DNA of 64,000 bases from Dendrolimus kikuchii (Eukaryota; Arthropoda; Insecta; Lepidoptera; Lasiocampidae). Every line of letters begins with the position of its first letter. Position 1 is the stretch's first letter. Made by a program: the position numbers and the translations under genes. Below, in pieces: positions 1 to 11,800 of this stretch. The stretch is taken from the NCBI GenBank assembly GCA_019925095.2, contig CM034388.1, forward strand, positions 8,923,501 to 8,987,500, read 5' to 3'. The notes below the pieces were generated by a model. The model was given only the letters and a program-made list of their open reading frames with translations, was not told the origin of the DNA and did not search any database.

Positions 1-305
1 TAAGCATCGCGTTGGCCTCACATTTGATGTTGTAATCGTCTCTAGGCGACCGTACACACTATCCATTTGCTGGGCCGCCTGCCTACTTGCCAGCTTCACA
101 ATAAAAAGATTATTATATTCTTCATACAATACCCCTGGTCTAGAGTGTGCCGGCATAACAATCTTGAGTTGTGTTCCGGCATTAGTGGCCAGGATGCTGT
201 CTCCCTTTAGAGAGTGGTAGCACACTGGTAACACCTTTGGTGTTACAGATGTCCATAGGCGATGTTAACCGCTTTCCATCAGGTCTGCTGACTTCATACA
301 ATAAA
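1..305 (-). repeat. Repeat family B, degenerate pieces
   Basis: Two pieces of the roughly 315-bp family B lie here in minus orientation. The stretch from about 130 to 305 matches the longer copies at 32412-32725 and 40498-40810 (shared words GTTGTGTTCCGGCATTAGTG and CTTTCCATCA, then the A-rich end). About 25-120 is a second, more decayed end piece. No gene is visible. The copy is diverged, so it is an old insertion. Confidence 0.7.
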
Positions 306-374
306 AAAAAATCATTTAAGATACAAAACTCGTGGTAGTCTTACTTGACTACTGTCAACACTGTCTCATTGCAA

Positions 375-705
375 TGACATGGGGAGTTTTTGGCGGGACT
401 GGAAGGAGATGTTGTGCTGTGCAGTTTTATTTACTAAAAATGTGTAAAATTACTCTAAAATGAACAATAGTTGTAGGATATTGATAGTTTTTGAGTAGTA
501 ATTATGGGTTTTCTGAGAAATGTGAACTGTATAGTCAAATGTGGCCTTTTGAGTTGTCACAAAAACCCCGTTGAATGGCACCAGCTGATAACCTACAGTT
601 CAGCTGTGCTACACATAGGCTTAAGAAAATAAAGAAACCACATTGTTATCTAAGATCTGGCTTAAAGGCCTAGCTGCCAAGTCATAAACCTAAATAAAAT
701 AATAA
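375..705 (+). repeat. Repeat family C, copy 1
   Basis: About 330 bp that reappear as a diverged reverse complement at 11535-11800. Shared blocks include GGGAGTTTTTGGCGGGA, ATGAACAATAGTTGTAGGAT and GTGAACTGTATAG. The 3' side carries a short word, GCTTAAAGGCCTAG, also found as an isolated fragment at about 8480. No coding potential and no clear terminal inverted repeats are seen, so the element class is unknown. Confidence 0.75.
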
Positions 706-1254
706 AGCAATGACATGGGTTCGAACCGTTGCCGGGAAGCGTGTCTTGTTTAGGCAGTTTTTCGATGTGCGTATTTTTACAATTGCCAAGTGCTGAATAT
801 GTAGAAAAATAATGATGCACATCAAAATAATATCCAATGTGTGAACATTCGCCTTGAACAAGCATTGCAGGTATACTGCCTATTGCCAATAGAATTAAAC
901 TCATTTCGATATATATTATAAAACTTTATAGTACAGCACACATACATCAAAATAATACATATAAAAATATAAAGATATTTTTTCAATTGCCCAAATAGAG
1001 CGATAAGTGTCAAGTAGACACAGCGCCGCTATACACTATACTGTAGCACCGCTATCTAGGTGTCCGGCGACACGTAATGGGGACGGATCAAGACAAATAA
1101 TACCCGTCATCGTCGGATGCCAGACCCGAAAACGTGCACACATCGTTGATATTTGTGCCCACACTACGACTCTTCGTGATGAACGTAAAGATGAAATCGC
1201 TGGCTGAAACACTATTTGTCTATTTTCTATTGATATAGGAAACACGTTAGCGAC

Positions 1255-1325
1255 ACTCCCGGTGTTGCAAACGTCTATAGGCAACAGAAACCACTTTCCA
1301 TCAGGTGGGCCGTCTGCCTGTTAAG
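1255..1325 (-). repeat. Repeat family B, short fragment
   Basis: A 70-bp fragment matching the 5' part of family B in minus orientation (GTTGCAAACGTCTATAGG, then TTTCCATCAGGTGGGCCGTC). It is isolated in the intron or 3' portion of the Pez locus. The neighbouring sequence from 705 to 1968 shows nothing else recognisable. Confidence 0.7.
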
Positions 1326-1968
1326 GGGGCGTGCATTAATTACGTGAGGCGTTTCAAAGGTAACGGGGGGCGAGCCGAATCTCGTCTAATCTTTGGTCTC
1401 GGCGAATATCACGTAATTTTTTCCGCAAGAAAATATGTTAAATTGCGAGGAAATTGAGTTAAATTAGATAAAACATGTTTCATCAGTCTTCTGTGCGCAA
1501 GCGACAGAGGCTTAAAGTAACTAAATAAGAGCGAAGTTGAACGAGCTGATGATTTTAATGAAGATTACATGGATATGTTGGTTCGAGGAGTCACTCCTCA
1601 GACCATGCATAAACTGAACTGGAATAAATATTCTTTTTTCAATTTTAGTAATCGGCATTTAATTTTTATTATTCAATTATCTCATTGTGATTGTAGCCTG
1701 CGTTATACGCAATATTAAATAGTACTAGTCTTAACTAAACTTAAATAAAAATGTTAAGCAAATAATGTTTATTTTTTTAGAATAAATTCAAATTACACTA
1801 GACTAGAAACACACATTTTGAAAAATCTCACGTGAGATTGGGCAGACGGTCGTAAAATCGTCAAAAACACCTCACGTAACTAATAGACATCTCCTTATTT
1901 TGCTTCAGGCAATAAAATAAAATTTACTCAGTTACGAATTATTATGTAGGTACAATATACGAACACAC

Positions 1969-2135
1969 CGATAGAAATGCGGCGTGTCGCTAGTCTCTGC
2001 TAGCACCCTGATGCCGGTGAGCGATATGGCAATGGTCACCTCGCTCTGATTCAGCTGGTCCCGGGCGCTATACATCTCCTGGCCGTATCCTCTTAGCTGC
2101 TGGCATGTCGTTATGAAACCTTCCTCTGCTTGAGC
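1969..2135 (-). CDS. Pez: Pez coding exon 2
   Basis: 167 nt, phase 0 at its start, ending two bases into a codon. The acceptor is ACATAG just above 2135 and the donor GTGTGT lies just below 1969. It encodes 55 residues starting AQAEEGFITTCQQLRGYG, the FERM M-to-C lobe junction of PTPN14/21-type proteins. It is too short and lacks an ATG start, so it was found by homology and splice phase. The next exon is not seen before the window edge. Confidence 0.85.
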
Positions 2136-5100
2136 CTATGTTAAAGAGACAGAAATAAAATAAAAAATCTGGCTAATGCGTGAATTTTACTACAAAATGC
2201 CTTAGTTAATTACCTTAGTTTCATCATATATATAAAGCCAGTATATCGGCGGCGTCAGTACAGAACCCTGTATTTCCGTTTTTGACAAAATAGCTAAGGA
2301 ACCCAAAAAATAATAACTAACAGTTACTACCTCAAAATGATAAAGTATTATAAAATGGAAGCTTTGAAACAAGTTTATATTTTGGCTGAGGTTGTGAAGA
2401 CGACCACAGTAACTTTCTTAATAATATTAAGGATGTTTTTAAAAATTACGATACACATTAAGGTAGTCTGTAAAACAAAAGGCTACACCGAACACCCATT
2501 CGTATCTACGTAACATTCCTTCGCTTACAACCGTAATACGCTATCTGTGTGAAAATAATTACAGTCACCAATAATCTTTTTCACATGATAGCTTTTATTT
2601 TATCATTTAATAGTGATATCTTAAATGCACACTCAAACGCCTAGGAAATCCGGCAAAAATCAATTGCTGGTAATCTTATCTATTACTACGGCGTGTCAGG
2701 CTGATTGTTTTGTAAGGGTTCGTTTGTTACAGCGCGCACTGCTAAAGAAACTAATCTTTAATGGGATCGGATCAGAGAAAACTTTCTAATTCTTACGGTG
2801 GGCTATCGGCTATCGTAAAAGGCGACAAGGCAAACCACGGCCAGGCTCTAGGGCATTTACCTGCCTGAATGGCTCTCACCCCCCGAGTCTAGAGTATGCC
2901 GCCGTATAACCTTGAGTTGTGTTCCTTCCTGGAACCTGACTACTGATGCACAGTAGTAGCCAGGTTCCACTTCTCTTTGAGGACGACAGCACATTGATAG
3001 CACGTTTGGTGCTGCAAATGTGCATAAGCGACAAGAACCACATTCCATCAGATGAGCTATAGCACTGTATGCTGTACTCCAGTAATAAAACAAAAACAAT
3101 ATCAATGTTTAACAGGTTTAACTATTCTCTAAAGCCTTTGTTCTGTATAACTTTAAACATAATAAAATATGAAGCATGCAGGAATTTATCATTAAAGGGG
3201 TAGATCAGTGATATTATCTTATAATATTCGATTTCTGATCTTTATTAATAAGAGTGAAACCACATGAAAGGTACCAACCAGTAGTATAAATATATGCAGT
3301 CAAAACATTTCTAACTGTAAACCTAAAACATTCAAGGTGCCTTCAAGTTAGTATCACAGATTTGCATTCACCTCATGTACTGAATAGGATATCAATATGC
3401 AGAATTTTATATATATCTCGCCACAAGAACAGGTTTTGTTAATTTCAAATAGGATTGAAGTATTGGATTGTACAGGCCATGAACTCTGTCAATACTACTG
3501 CTATTTTGTATTTTTTTCAGAAAATCTTGAATGTCCTACCTATAAAGACGACATTAACAGGTTCAGTCACTCAGTGTGATACATCTTAAGGATCTTTTAC
3601 AGGTTTACATTCGGCATGGCGCCCGATTTTGCTTATTTTACTTTAATGGTGGAAATCATAACTTTACACATAGGTAAAAGCAGTGCGAGTCTTTATTCAC
3701 TTAAAATTTGTTTCAATGTTTTTTCGAAGTGAATTTTGTGAGGTCGTTAAAGTCTCATGTGCACTGTTATAAAGCTGATTATGAACTGTAATAGATCTCA
3801 AACATGCTGGAGAAAAGTTCTTTGAAAATAGCAAAACTCTGAAAATGTGAAAGACAATTTTCACTACATGAAATATTATTCTTAAAAAAATTCATCTAAA
3901 ATGTTAAAATATTTAAGTAAATACTACAGGGACGGTTAAGTATCTACAATTCTACATTAAGCATATTTTCAACACATTTGCTCTAAAAATGCATTTACGA
4001 AACCTGTATACATTGTTCGAAAATAATAAATTACGCATCACACAGTCTGCTTGAGGACAAACCGCCGCGGGGGTAGCGCGGTGGGGCGTGTGGGATTCGC
4101 CATGTCGGGGTGGCACTAGCACTCCCGCAGGAATGTTATTGCCGCACCGCGATTGGGGATACCCACTAACACCCCTGGCTGATCCTCGTTGCGTCCCATG
4201 TCCGGGGTGTGGGCTCGCTCACGCATTCACCTCTAGCCCTGACGGACGATGGCCGTCCCGGTCGTGGGCTGGCCCCTCAATTGTAAGCTGGAGAACTGGA
4301 CTTCTCCGACTACCTCGGGTCTCACCACGAGGTGAGAGGGGGATGCAGTATACATATAGGGCAACTTTATTTTAACTAATGGGATGGGTGGAAGGGGACG
4401 GAGGGGGAGGATACGGAGGAATACTTACGCCTTCTGCGACCCCTATGTCAAGAAAATAGTTCTTAAGCTATTAATGTTTTTGTAAATGCCTCAGGTTAAT
4501 GACTGTCACAACCAATTTGTAACCATTATTTAATTACTTATCAATGAATAAATGGTTACATTCTGTTCTGGCACAAGCTGCAACAAGTGATTAGAACGGT
4601 GAATTCATCTAAATTAGGCTAGACTGTAGACCAAAGCGCACAAGCCAAATGAGCGAAACGAGCGCCGCGGCAGCGGCCGGCGAGGGCCAAGACAAACTGG
4701 TTACCATTTATTCGTTAATAACTATTTAAATGATGGTTACAAATCCTTTGGGACACTCCCTGGCCACTGCACAAAAACATTAATACCTAAAGAACTATAC
4801 ATTTTCTTGACATAGGGGTTGCAGAAAGGGTAAGTATGCCTCTCTACCCTCTTCTCCACCCCCACACACCTCATATTACTTAAAATAAAGGTGTCCTATA
4901 TATCTACATCGCACCCATCAGTACATTTGTCTCACTTTAATACTATATAGAAAATGAGGTGAAAGACATAGTTTTAATTTTCAGTGACACTTTCTAATTT
5001 TGTTGGTTTTTACAAACTTGTGACTATGGTAAGCACTTGACTTCATCTCGCCCTTATATTTATTCTTCATCTTGTTTGTAAAAACTGATGGCACTAGTAT

Positions 5101-7634
5101 CATAAATAACTATAATTTATAGTATGAGGTGAATGTCTTATTATTATCTTCTAGATATTCATATTAATTGATAGCATGTGTGTAATCAATTATTGTGCAA
5201 TAATTTTACACTGTTCGTTTTTTCACTGTACAGTTACATTGGCTTTGCTTTTTAATATTGTTTTAGAAATAAGATATTTAAGGGATCCTATCTAAGACAA
5301 ACATTCAAACAGACTGAGGTACAAAAAAACCTAAAAATGATCATTTATATTATAATAATTGGATGTCAAAAAAAGATTTCACTTACATTTTTACATTTAT
5401 TTTAAAATCACAGACATACTTCAACCTTATTGATATAGTTAACCTATATCAAAGTGAGATTTTAGTAAATTTCAATAGAAATATTAAATTATAACTTCTT
5501 ATACTTAAAAACAAAGGTGAAAGTTTTTCTAAAATTTACAAGCAGTTTGGTAGAAAAACTAGGCAATAGGAAATGGTACAGTGAGCAAACAGCAGGTTTT
5601 ATTTGAACCAGATTTTGAAAAGTAGGTGAATGATTGAAATGATTTACAGTTACACATCTGACCATGGCTGATTTAAAATTCTTAATTAACATATTTAATT
5701 AGCAATCACATCATAATGACCACCCATTGTTATACATCACTATAATAAAATAATCAGTCTGGGCATGCAGTGAAAAAATATAGTTGCTTTTTGGGACACT
5801 GTTTATAGAGTACTATGTTCAATACTATATTTATGATCTTAGGGAACAATAGGTAGAAATTCATACACATTATTATTTTTTGTATTGTATGTATATTATT
5901 GGAATTTGGATAATTGGAACAGAAAAGATTTACATCTAATAAAATATGTGGTGGAAAAATGTATGTATTTCATTATATTATTTAAAAAAATCAAACAAGT
6001 ATATTACTGTTATTACTACATTTGCATCTATATTAAAAATAAATTAAAGCTATTTCTCTTTTAGATTTCAAAATAACTATAAATGAAAACTGCTATTTAT
6101 AAAATGCTTATTACAAATTATCCTTTGTAGAATTTGTGTCTACCTGGGCAAGCCTTTCTTGTATTGATTCCAAAACAGAATCAATTCAGTGAAATTTTGG
6201 GGATTAAAAAAGGAATTTGATGTTTCTTGTATATATTCTTTACAATATTGTGCAGTGTGTCAAAGAAATGAATATAAAATCACACCTAGAATGTATTAAA
6301 AAAATATAAATAGATTTTACTTAATGGATTTTTTTTTAATAAGTTGACCCCTTTTTTGGCTCCAATAATAGAAACCTTAGGTTCTTTTCATAGTATCTCC
6401 ATTTTACATTTACTTGACTAATGGAACTAAAATTTAGCAAATGAGGCTCCTTTGTTTGTTGAATCAATATTTATTTTCTGATAGGAGAATTTTTATCACT
6501 CATATCAGCTGAGTTTTACAATATTTATTTATGCAACACGCCTTTTCACTGAAAAAATAATTAGTGTGTATATAAAGCATATATGATATAAGTTACTTTA
6601 TTAAACTACATTATTGAAATATATTTACAATACCAGATACCCGGTTTAATCCAAACAAAAAAAAAATTAAATTGATATCAGAAAGATTACATAGAGGAAA
6701 TTAACATTGGGTAGGTATGGGGTATAGATATATACCCCACCCAATAAATATATATATGTATATATGTATATATAATACATGTACATTAGGTATATATATA
6801 ATATATTGCACCTTTAAAAGTAAGTATAAGTTACAGAGGGGGCAGAACACCTATCTAAACTAACATTTTTTCCATTAGTTATACATGTACACATATGTAT
6901 GTGGCAATATATAGAATATTGCTTTGCTTTTTTCATACAACTAATGTTAGTATACATAATGTAAAATTCAAAATGTTGTAAATGGCAATAACTATCCTCA
7001 CCTGAGACATATTGTGCAGGGCCATATGATGCTGAATCACAGCCTCTGTTAGCCATTCTAGCCTTCCAGTTTCAGCCAATGTATTTCCATCAATGATCTG
7101 GCCACCATCCAACATTTGCTTTGGAAATGTCAACAGATTTTTCAAGTACTCAACAGTATGCCTTTCTCTATCGTGGTTGCCATACTCGGCCTGCCTGCTA
7201 TACGACGCCAGCACCACAGCTTGCTGGAAATCACATATGATCCGCCCCTCAACTAAATCATTTTTCAATTGTAAAAAATAATGATACCTAGTGACTTCAT
7301 CTGTTATTAGGCTTGCTCCATTGATAATATAATACATGACGCGTAAGTAGAGCTGATGGGACGACGCATGTTTGTCCAATTGACGCTTCAAGGGACGTTC
7401 GAGTTGCACCCATCGTGGCTGCTGACTTCGGTTGATGTATCGCAAACCAAAGAATTCTGGCTGGTTAATAGCCTGTCTCTGGCAAACGTTGTCCAAGCAC
7501 TCTTGTCCAGTGCTATCTACAGAGAGGGTACAGTCTGCAATGCCCCCATCAAGCAACTCAACACTTATCACGAATAAACTCTTCGATGCAACGTTGTACT
7601 GCCTTGTTTTTTTAAGCTTCAACTTAAAAGGCAT
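1969..7634 (-). CDS. Pez: Tyrosine-protein phosphatase non-receptor Pez (PTPN14/21 type), 5' part
   Basis: Spliced CDS, join of 7002-7634 and 1969-2135 on the minus strand; it continues past position 1. The 266 readable residues form most of an N-terminal FERM module, which in this family binds membrane and junction partners. The opening MPFKLKLKKTRQYNVASKS and the block STGQEC (residues 41-46) are hallmarks of the PTPN14/PTPN21/Pez group. Exon 2 brings the end of the FERM middle lobe and the start of the C lobe (GYGQEMYSARD). The C-terminal phosphatase domain is outside the window. In Drosophila, Pez restrains Yorkie through the Hippo pathway with Kibra; that role is known for the family, not shown here. 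The start is chosen because MPF is the family N terminus. The identification rests on remembered family motifs, not on a search. Confidence 0.9.
2825..3100 (-). repeat. Repeat family B, long copy
   Basis: About 275 bp matching family B in minus orientation: a CCACGGCCAGGC block, GAGTATGCCGCC, AACCTTGAGTTGTGTTCC, then the end near CCATCAGATGAGC and an A-rich run. It carries a 10-20 bp internal insertion relative to the copy at 32412-32725. It lies in Pez intron 1. Confidence 0.8.
4058..4335 (+). repeat. Repeat family D, copy 1
   Basis: A GC-richer block containing CGGGGTGGCACTAGCACTCC and CCGGGGTGTGGGCTCGCT. Related blocks are at 39075-39410 and 43000-43180. Here it directly abuts a family E foldback, and a D block also lies close to an E arm at 39.1-39.8 kb, so D and E may be parts of one larger element. 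The 95-residue open frame through it has no recognisable domain and is treated as chance. Confidence 0.6.
4345..4918. mobile_element. Family E foldback element, complete inverted pair
   Basis: Two arms of about 270 bp face each other with the centre near 4640. Matching pieces include CCCCTATGTCAAGAAAAT at 4440 and its reverse complement at 4803, and ATTAATGTTTTTGT at 4471 against ACAAAAACATTAAT at 4772. The middle carries GACCAAAGCGCACAAGCC and a GC-rich GCCGCGGCAGCGGCC stretch. No ORF is present, so it is non-autonomous. Relatives are at 13603-13828, 39661-39830 and 40254-41000. Confidence 0.8.
7002..7634 (-). CDS. Pez: Pez coding exon 1
   Basis: 633 nt encoding residues 1-211 and ending on a codon boundary at the donor CAG|GTGAGG. 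It holds the FERM N lobe (about residues 19-103) and most of the M lobe (from about 110). The open frame runs 22 codons past the donor into the intron; those residues are not part of the protein. The start codon is at 7632-7634, in the context GGAAG before ATG. Confidence 0.92.
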
Positions 7635-7659
7635 CTTCCTCAGTTACCTGCCGCTTATA

Positions 7660-8426
7660 TGCAATATCATCACATAGGATTAAACGTTACGTTTACATTT
7701 ATGGTGATGGAATGTAGGAAACGATATATCCGTTACGCTCCAGACATATTTAACACATTCCTTATATACAACACACTCCCAATATAAAAAAATCTTTAAA
7801 TAAAGTATTTTTATTTAGTTACACAATATAAATAGATGAAAGTAATTAATAAAAAGATGAAATAAACATAATCATACATTAAAAACAAATTCACGTTCAC
7901 AACATTGCGGCCATCGCAAAAATGACAGTTAATGACTATGACTATGACAGTTACTTACTCGGGGTCGCCAGATTTAATTAACAAAACCCACTCTGCGAAA
8001 AACCCAAAATGATACTTTTCAGAAACGTTCCACACATATATGATTAATGGATGAAAAAATTGGACAAGTGTGTAACGGATCACTCACTCGGATTTCGTAG
8101 AGGCGACAAACAATCATTATTTTTTTAACCAACTTAAAAAAAAGACCGAGGTACTCAATTCGTCGTGTATTTTTTTTATTTGAATACAAACAAAACGTAT
8201 ACATTCCAATTCAAATGACTGTGATATATACAAAGATATATAGTATTAGCACATAAGTATAGCGTTTTGTTAAAATTACTACAGTACCTAAAATAACGTG
8301 CTCAAGTTGTGACGGTTAGATTATATTTACAAAACGGATAAACAAAGTAAAAGTATTTTTTTGTTAATCGGTTTTTCAATATTATGTTGTTTTTATTCAG
8401 AATTTAAATATCGTTACTCTATAGCT
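7660..8426. other. Pez upstream region
   Basis: Sequence upstream of the Pez start codon. It should contain the 5' UTR and promoter, but I see no clear TATA box, initiator or upstream exon. It is AT-rich and free of repeats that I recognise. Confidence 0.4.
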
Positions 8427-8770
8427 ACGTTCCAATAGGGACTCACAAACCTGTGAAGTGCCGAATATCCAAAACAGACTTGGCTTAAAGGTCTAGAAAC
8501 CAAGCCATAAAATCCAAAAAAAAGGGACTCACAACGACCACGTTCACGACCGCGATATATCCCGTTCCACTTGCTTGCCGGCGTTACAATCGTAAACCCA
8601 AGTGGAACGGCTATTCGACCCAGCTCTTGACATGGGTCGTTGTGAGCGTTGTGTGATCTAAAATTATGACGTCCTTACTGACGTTTTCGTCACGACCACA
8701 ACGACTGCGGTCGCCTTGTGAAACGGCTAACTGAGTATTTTGGGCGTTGTGAGCTACTAATGGAACGCCC
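8427..8770. mobile_element. Foldback element with internal repeats
   Basis: The ends are inverted: ACGTTCCAATAGGGACTCAC on the left against GTGAGCTACTAATGGAACG on the right. Two inner inverted pairs also occur: ACTCACAACGACC (8524) against GGTCGTTGTGAG (8634), and GTTCCACTTG against CAAGTGGAAC. A piece of family C (GGCTTAAAGGTCTAG, about 8480) sits inside the left arm. There is no ORF. Confidence 0.65.
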
Positions 8771-9255
8771 TGCATGTTGTGATTATAATAGAGGTCCATG
8801 GATTATACCTGCAACTCGAAACAATGTGTTAAAGTTGCCAATCCACCTTAGACGAGCGTGGCGAGTATATCATTATCGTTCCCCAATACTGTAATAAGGG
8901 AGGCCCAAGCACACCACTGAATTGACTTTTATAGGCTGTCATTATTATTATGTGATACATAAAATGCTTAGGTGATAATATAGTAATTTAAGAGATAGGT
9001 AAAAGAGCTATTATTAACCAGCTACTTATTCAGCAAGAAAAACACAATTATAGCGGCGTGACTTCCTTTTTAATTCCCTAAATATATCACATATTACAAT
9101 AATGTATACTAAACGTACCCTTTTACGTTTGACAAATAAATCTTGCAGAGTGCCTTTTGTGGTAAATATTTTTATGATATTCTGGTATAATTGTCTTGAA
9201 ACTAAAACTTTTTTTTTCCTTTTCTACTAGCGGCATTTCTAACTAATCTGTGATT

Positions 9256-9388
9256 TATAATAAAACTACGTTTTAACGGTTTTAAGCGCGGTAATTCATT
9301 TCAGTTCAAATCAAATAAATTACCGCGCTTAAAACCGTTAAAACGTAGTTTTATTATGTGTACAAGTCGCGAAAACTTAAGAAAATAT
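9256..9388 (+). mobile_element. Family P (Penelope-like candidate), short copy with 12-bp target duplication
   Basis: A compact inverted pair: ACTACGTTTTAACGGTTTTA on the left and TAAAACCGTTAAAACGTAGT on the right, joined by about 35 bp. The right end continues into the family tail AAGTCGCGAAAACTTAAGA. TAATCTGTGATT occurs directly on both sides (9244-9255 and 9389-9400), a 12-bp duplication of target DNA. Only one end carries the tail, so the element is asymmetric, as expected of target-primed retrotransposition and not of a cut-and-paste MITE. Confidence 0.7.
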
Positions 9389-9759
9389 TAATCTGTGATT
9401 CAGTTTTTTTTATGTTGAAGGGGTTCTCGTTTGGCTGACATTGCCCCTGATATCAGGTGGACATGCTAAGGTGAAGCACGCTTACCTAGAAGATACCTGT
9501 TTATGTGAGACTTAAAGATACCTAGATTGTATTCTTCAGGAAAAACAGACGAGGTAAAGAGCTCCACTCTTCAGCGGTACGTATGATAAAAGTGGAAGCA
9601 TAGCGTTTCATCTGCTTTGTTGATATTTCCACCATATATCGGTGGCGTGAGCGCGTACGTCTGCTTGTCCGATGGTAAAATAGTGACATAGTGAGGGAGG
9701 AACCAATTCATACAATTGGTATGCTTTGCGTTAAGTGCGAGCGGGAGTACGCACTTAGG

Positions 9760-10436
9760 TTGGAAGAAAATACCAGTTATTAATTAAATGCTTTTATTGA
9801 CTTACATAGCTGTACGTAATTCTTCTCCGCAGGGTTACCCCAACACGCACAACTAACGACGCACTGTCCCGACGATAACATGTCTCAATCACAATACTAT
9901 CGCCGATATTACGTAGGCCACCTCCTGCTACTGCAGTGCTCACCTCCGAATTTACCGCGTATAGCTCGCTTCCGCATTTTCTCTCGAACTACGCTGCACT
10001 CCTCCTTCACTGAACTGTCCACTAAACTTTTCACTAAATTCACCACTAAACTCGTCACTATCGTCTAATAAACTTCTCTTCCAACTCTTTCGTATCGCAC
10101 CTGTTGCCTCGCTGTCTTGAACAGGACTGAAGCTGAACTCTAAACTGCCTCGTAGGCGCACCCTACGCAGCTTATATTCGGAAGAATCTTCTGGAACCCT
10201 TATTAATTTCGATCTTATTTTCGTTATTAATTTATTTACTACCTGTGCCTTTCTAAACAGCTATCTATCTCTGTCTTTTCCTTCCCGATCCTTCTATTCC
10301 AGAACTTTCGTTCATTGTCTATCTCGTTCTAAAATGTTTCCGTCCTTATTTTTTCCTTCCAGAATATTCTACCTTTTTCTAAAAGTCTTGAGACCGGCTT
10401 ACGCTGCCAGAAAGTTCTACCCTCGGTCGCCACAAT
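9760..10436 (-). mobile_element. Solo-LTR-like block
   Basis: On the minus strand this block begins TGTGGCGACCGAGGGTAGAA, a TG-start typical of insect Ty3/Gypsy LTRs, and contains a polyadenylation signal (minus-strand AATAAA near 9795). I could not define the CA end or a matching target duplication, and no internal retrotransposon domain adjoins it. The 69-residue Ser/Phe-repeat frame (9952-10161) looks like chance within it. Confidence 0.4.
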
Positions 10437-10868
10437 ATGTTTACATGTTTACGATATCTTGCGGAATATGAAGCAAAAAGTATTCTTTCGGACTTCGACT
10501 ATGATTGCCAAAGAACCACTGCTATGACAGATATATTTAAGTTTATATTGTTGTTTTTAGTTCAAACGCATATTACTTGATAAAGAAAAAGCTATTTTGG
10601 ATCTCTCGTATAAGATATATGTGAAAATATTGTACAGTTATCATTAACCAGATAGGTTACGTTTACGTTTGGTTTTCTAGTATTTGTTTGTACCGGGGCC
10701 ACATCTGCGTGACTGCGAGTGTGTTATCACAATATGGGATCGGTTGACATAAATATACCATATGGTTTGAATAAATGTACGTAATAATTTCCTTTACTTT
10801 GAATTTTGGTCGAATTACATTCTCCTTCTATGAAGATTCAAATTGATTCTCATTTTCTCTCATTCTAG

Positions 10869-11098
10869 GAAGTAGCTGAGCATGCATTTCGTGATATCAC
10901 TAAAAAACGACTGAAAACATTTGTGCCAACTTACTCTGTGTGAGTGATTCGTTGTAAATTTTGAGGATGACAAATGACAATAGCAGTACTTTTGAATCCG
11001 AGTCCGACGAAGATGATGTTGCGGCCAGCCCTTACCAAGACATGGATGTAGAAGCAGTTAGCGAGATAGAATATTTAGATGAAGATTTATTGAAATAA
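10869..11098 (+). pseudogene. Two coding-like fragments, unassigned
   Basis: At 10869 a good acceptor (TCTCATTCTAG) opens a 24-residue frame beginning EVAEHAFRDITKKRLKTF and ending at TGA 10941. Then 10967-11098 is a complete 43-residue ORF that is strongly acidic (FESESDEDD; ends YLDEDLLK). The acceptor and compositional bias suggest the 3' end of a gene or of a transposase, but I recognise no family and find no upstream exon. It could equally be a decayed mobile-element ORF. Confidence 0.3.
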
Positions 11099-11534
11099 AG
11101 TATAACTAAATAATACCTATATTTTTTTTTATTTACGGGAATTTTGAATGAATACTAAAATGAACATACGCCTTAACGTCAAATAAAATTAAAATAAAGG
11201 TTTTTGGATTGTATTTTTGTAAACTTTGTGTATGACCTTACTATATGATCGAGAACATAAACTATATTTTTTTTCCTTTTGGGAATATTCTATCCTATTT
11301 GTAGTCAAGGTCAGTGAATTATAATAATGCGAATTTATACACGTTATTTTAATTTTAGCGCTTGTCCAACTCTAAAATCCATTAAAAGTAATACGGATAT
11401 AACAATGCTACGTTTCATACGAAAAGTCATTTTATACCTTACTAAGGATATCTATCGGAATTTAAACAAAAATATTTTCGTTATATTTTAACGATATTTA
11501 CCAAAGAACAGCTGACACTGCGGGTTTTTTTATG

Positions 11535-11800
11535 TTTATTTAAGGCTTGAAAACTAGGCCTTTAAGCCAGGCGCCGTTGTATTTTAGGCTACAATCGACG
11601 TCATTCAAGGAGTTCTTATAAAAACTCAAATGCCACATTTGGCTATATAGTTCACATTTCTCGCAAAAACACATAATTACTACTCAAAAACTATCAATAT
11701 CCTACAACTATTGTTCATTTTAGAGTAATTTTACACATTTTTAGAAAATGAAACTGCACAGCACAACGTCCCCTTTCAGTTCCCGCCAAAAACTCCGACA
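11535..11800 (-). repeat. Repeat family C, copy 2
   Basis: Reverse-complement relative of 375-705. It is shorter on the 5' side and diverged by scattered substitutions. The block ATCCTACAACTATTGTTCAT is the complement of the matching block in copy 1. No coding content. Confidence 0.75.

Larger units (their letters stand above)
2136..7001 (-). other. Pez intron 1 (4.9 kb), repeat-rich
   Basis: The intron between coding exons 1 and 2. It holds a family B copy (2825-3100), a family D block (4058-4335) and a family E foldback (4345-4918). From 4920 to 7000 it is AT-rich with no recognisable element, apart from a tract of AT-rich simple sequence near 6720-6810. Confidence 0.8.

Noticed and set aside
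714..726. GGTTCGAACC, a T-loop-like word
   Set aside because: No acceptor, D-arm or anticodon stem can be formed around it; not a tRNA.
1036..1284. 82-residue minus-strand ORF near Pez exon 2
   Set aside because: Does not resemble the next FERM segment and its end overlaps a family B fragment.
4088..4375. 95-residue plus-strand ORF in the family D block
   Set aside because: Repeat sequence without a conserved frame in the other D copies.
7093..7577. Plus-strand ORFs of 62-73 residues
   Set aside because: Antisense shadows of Pez exon 1.
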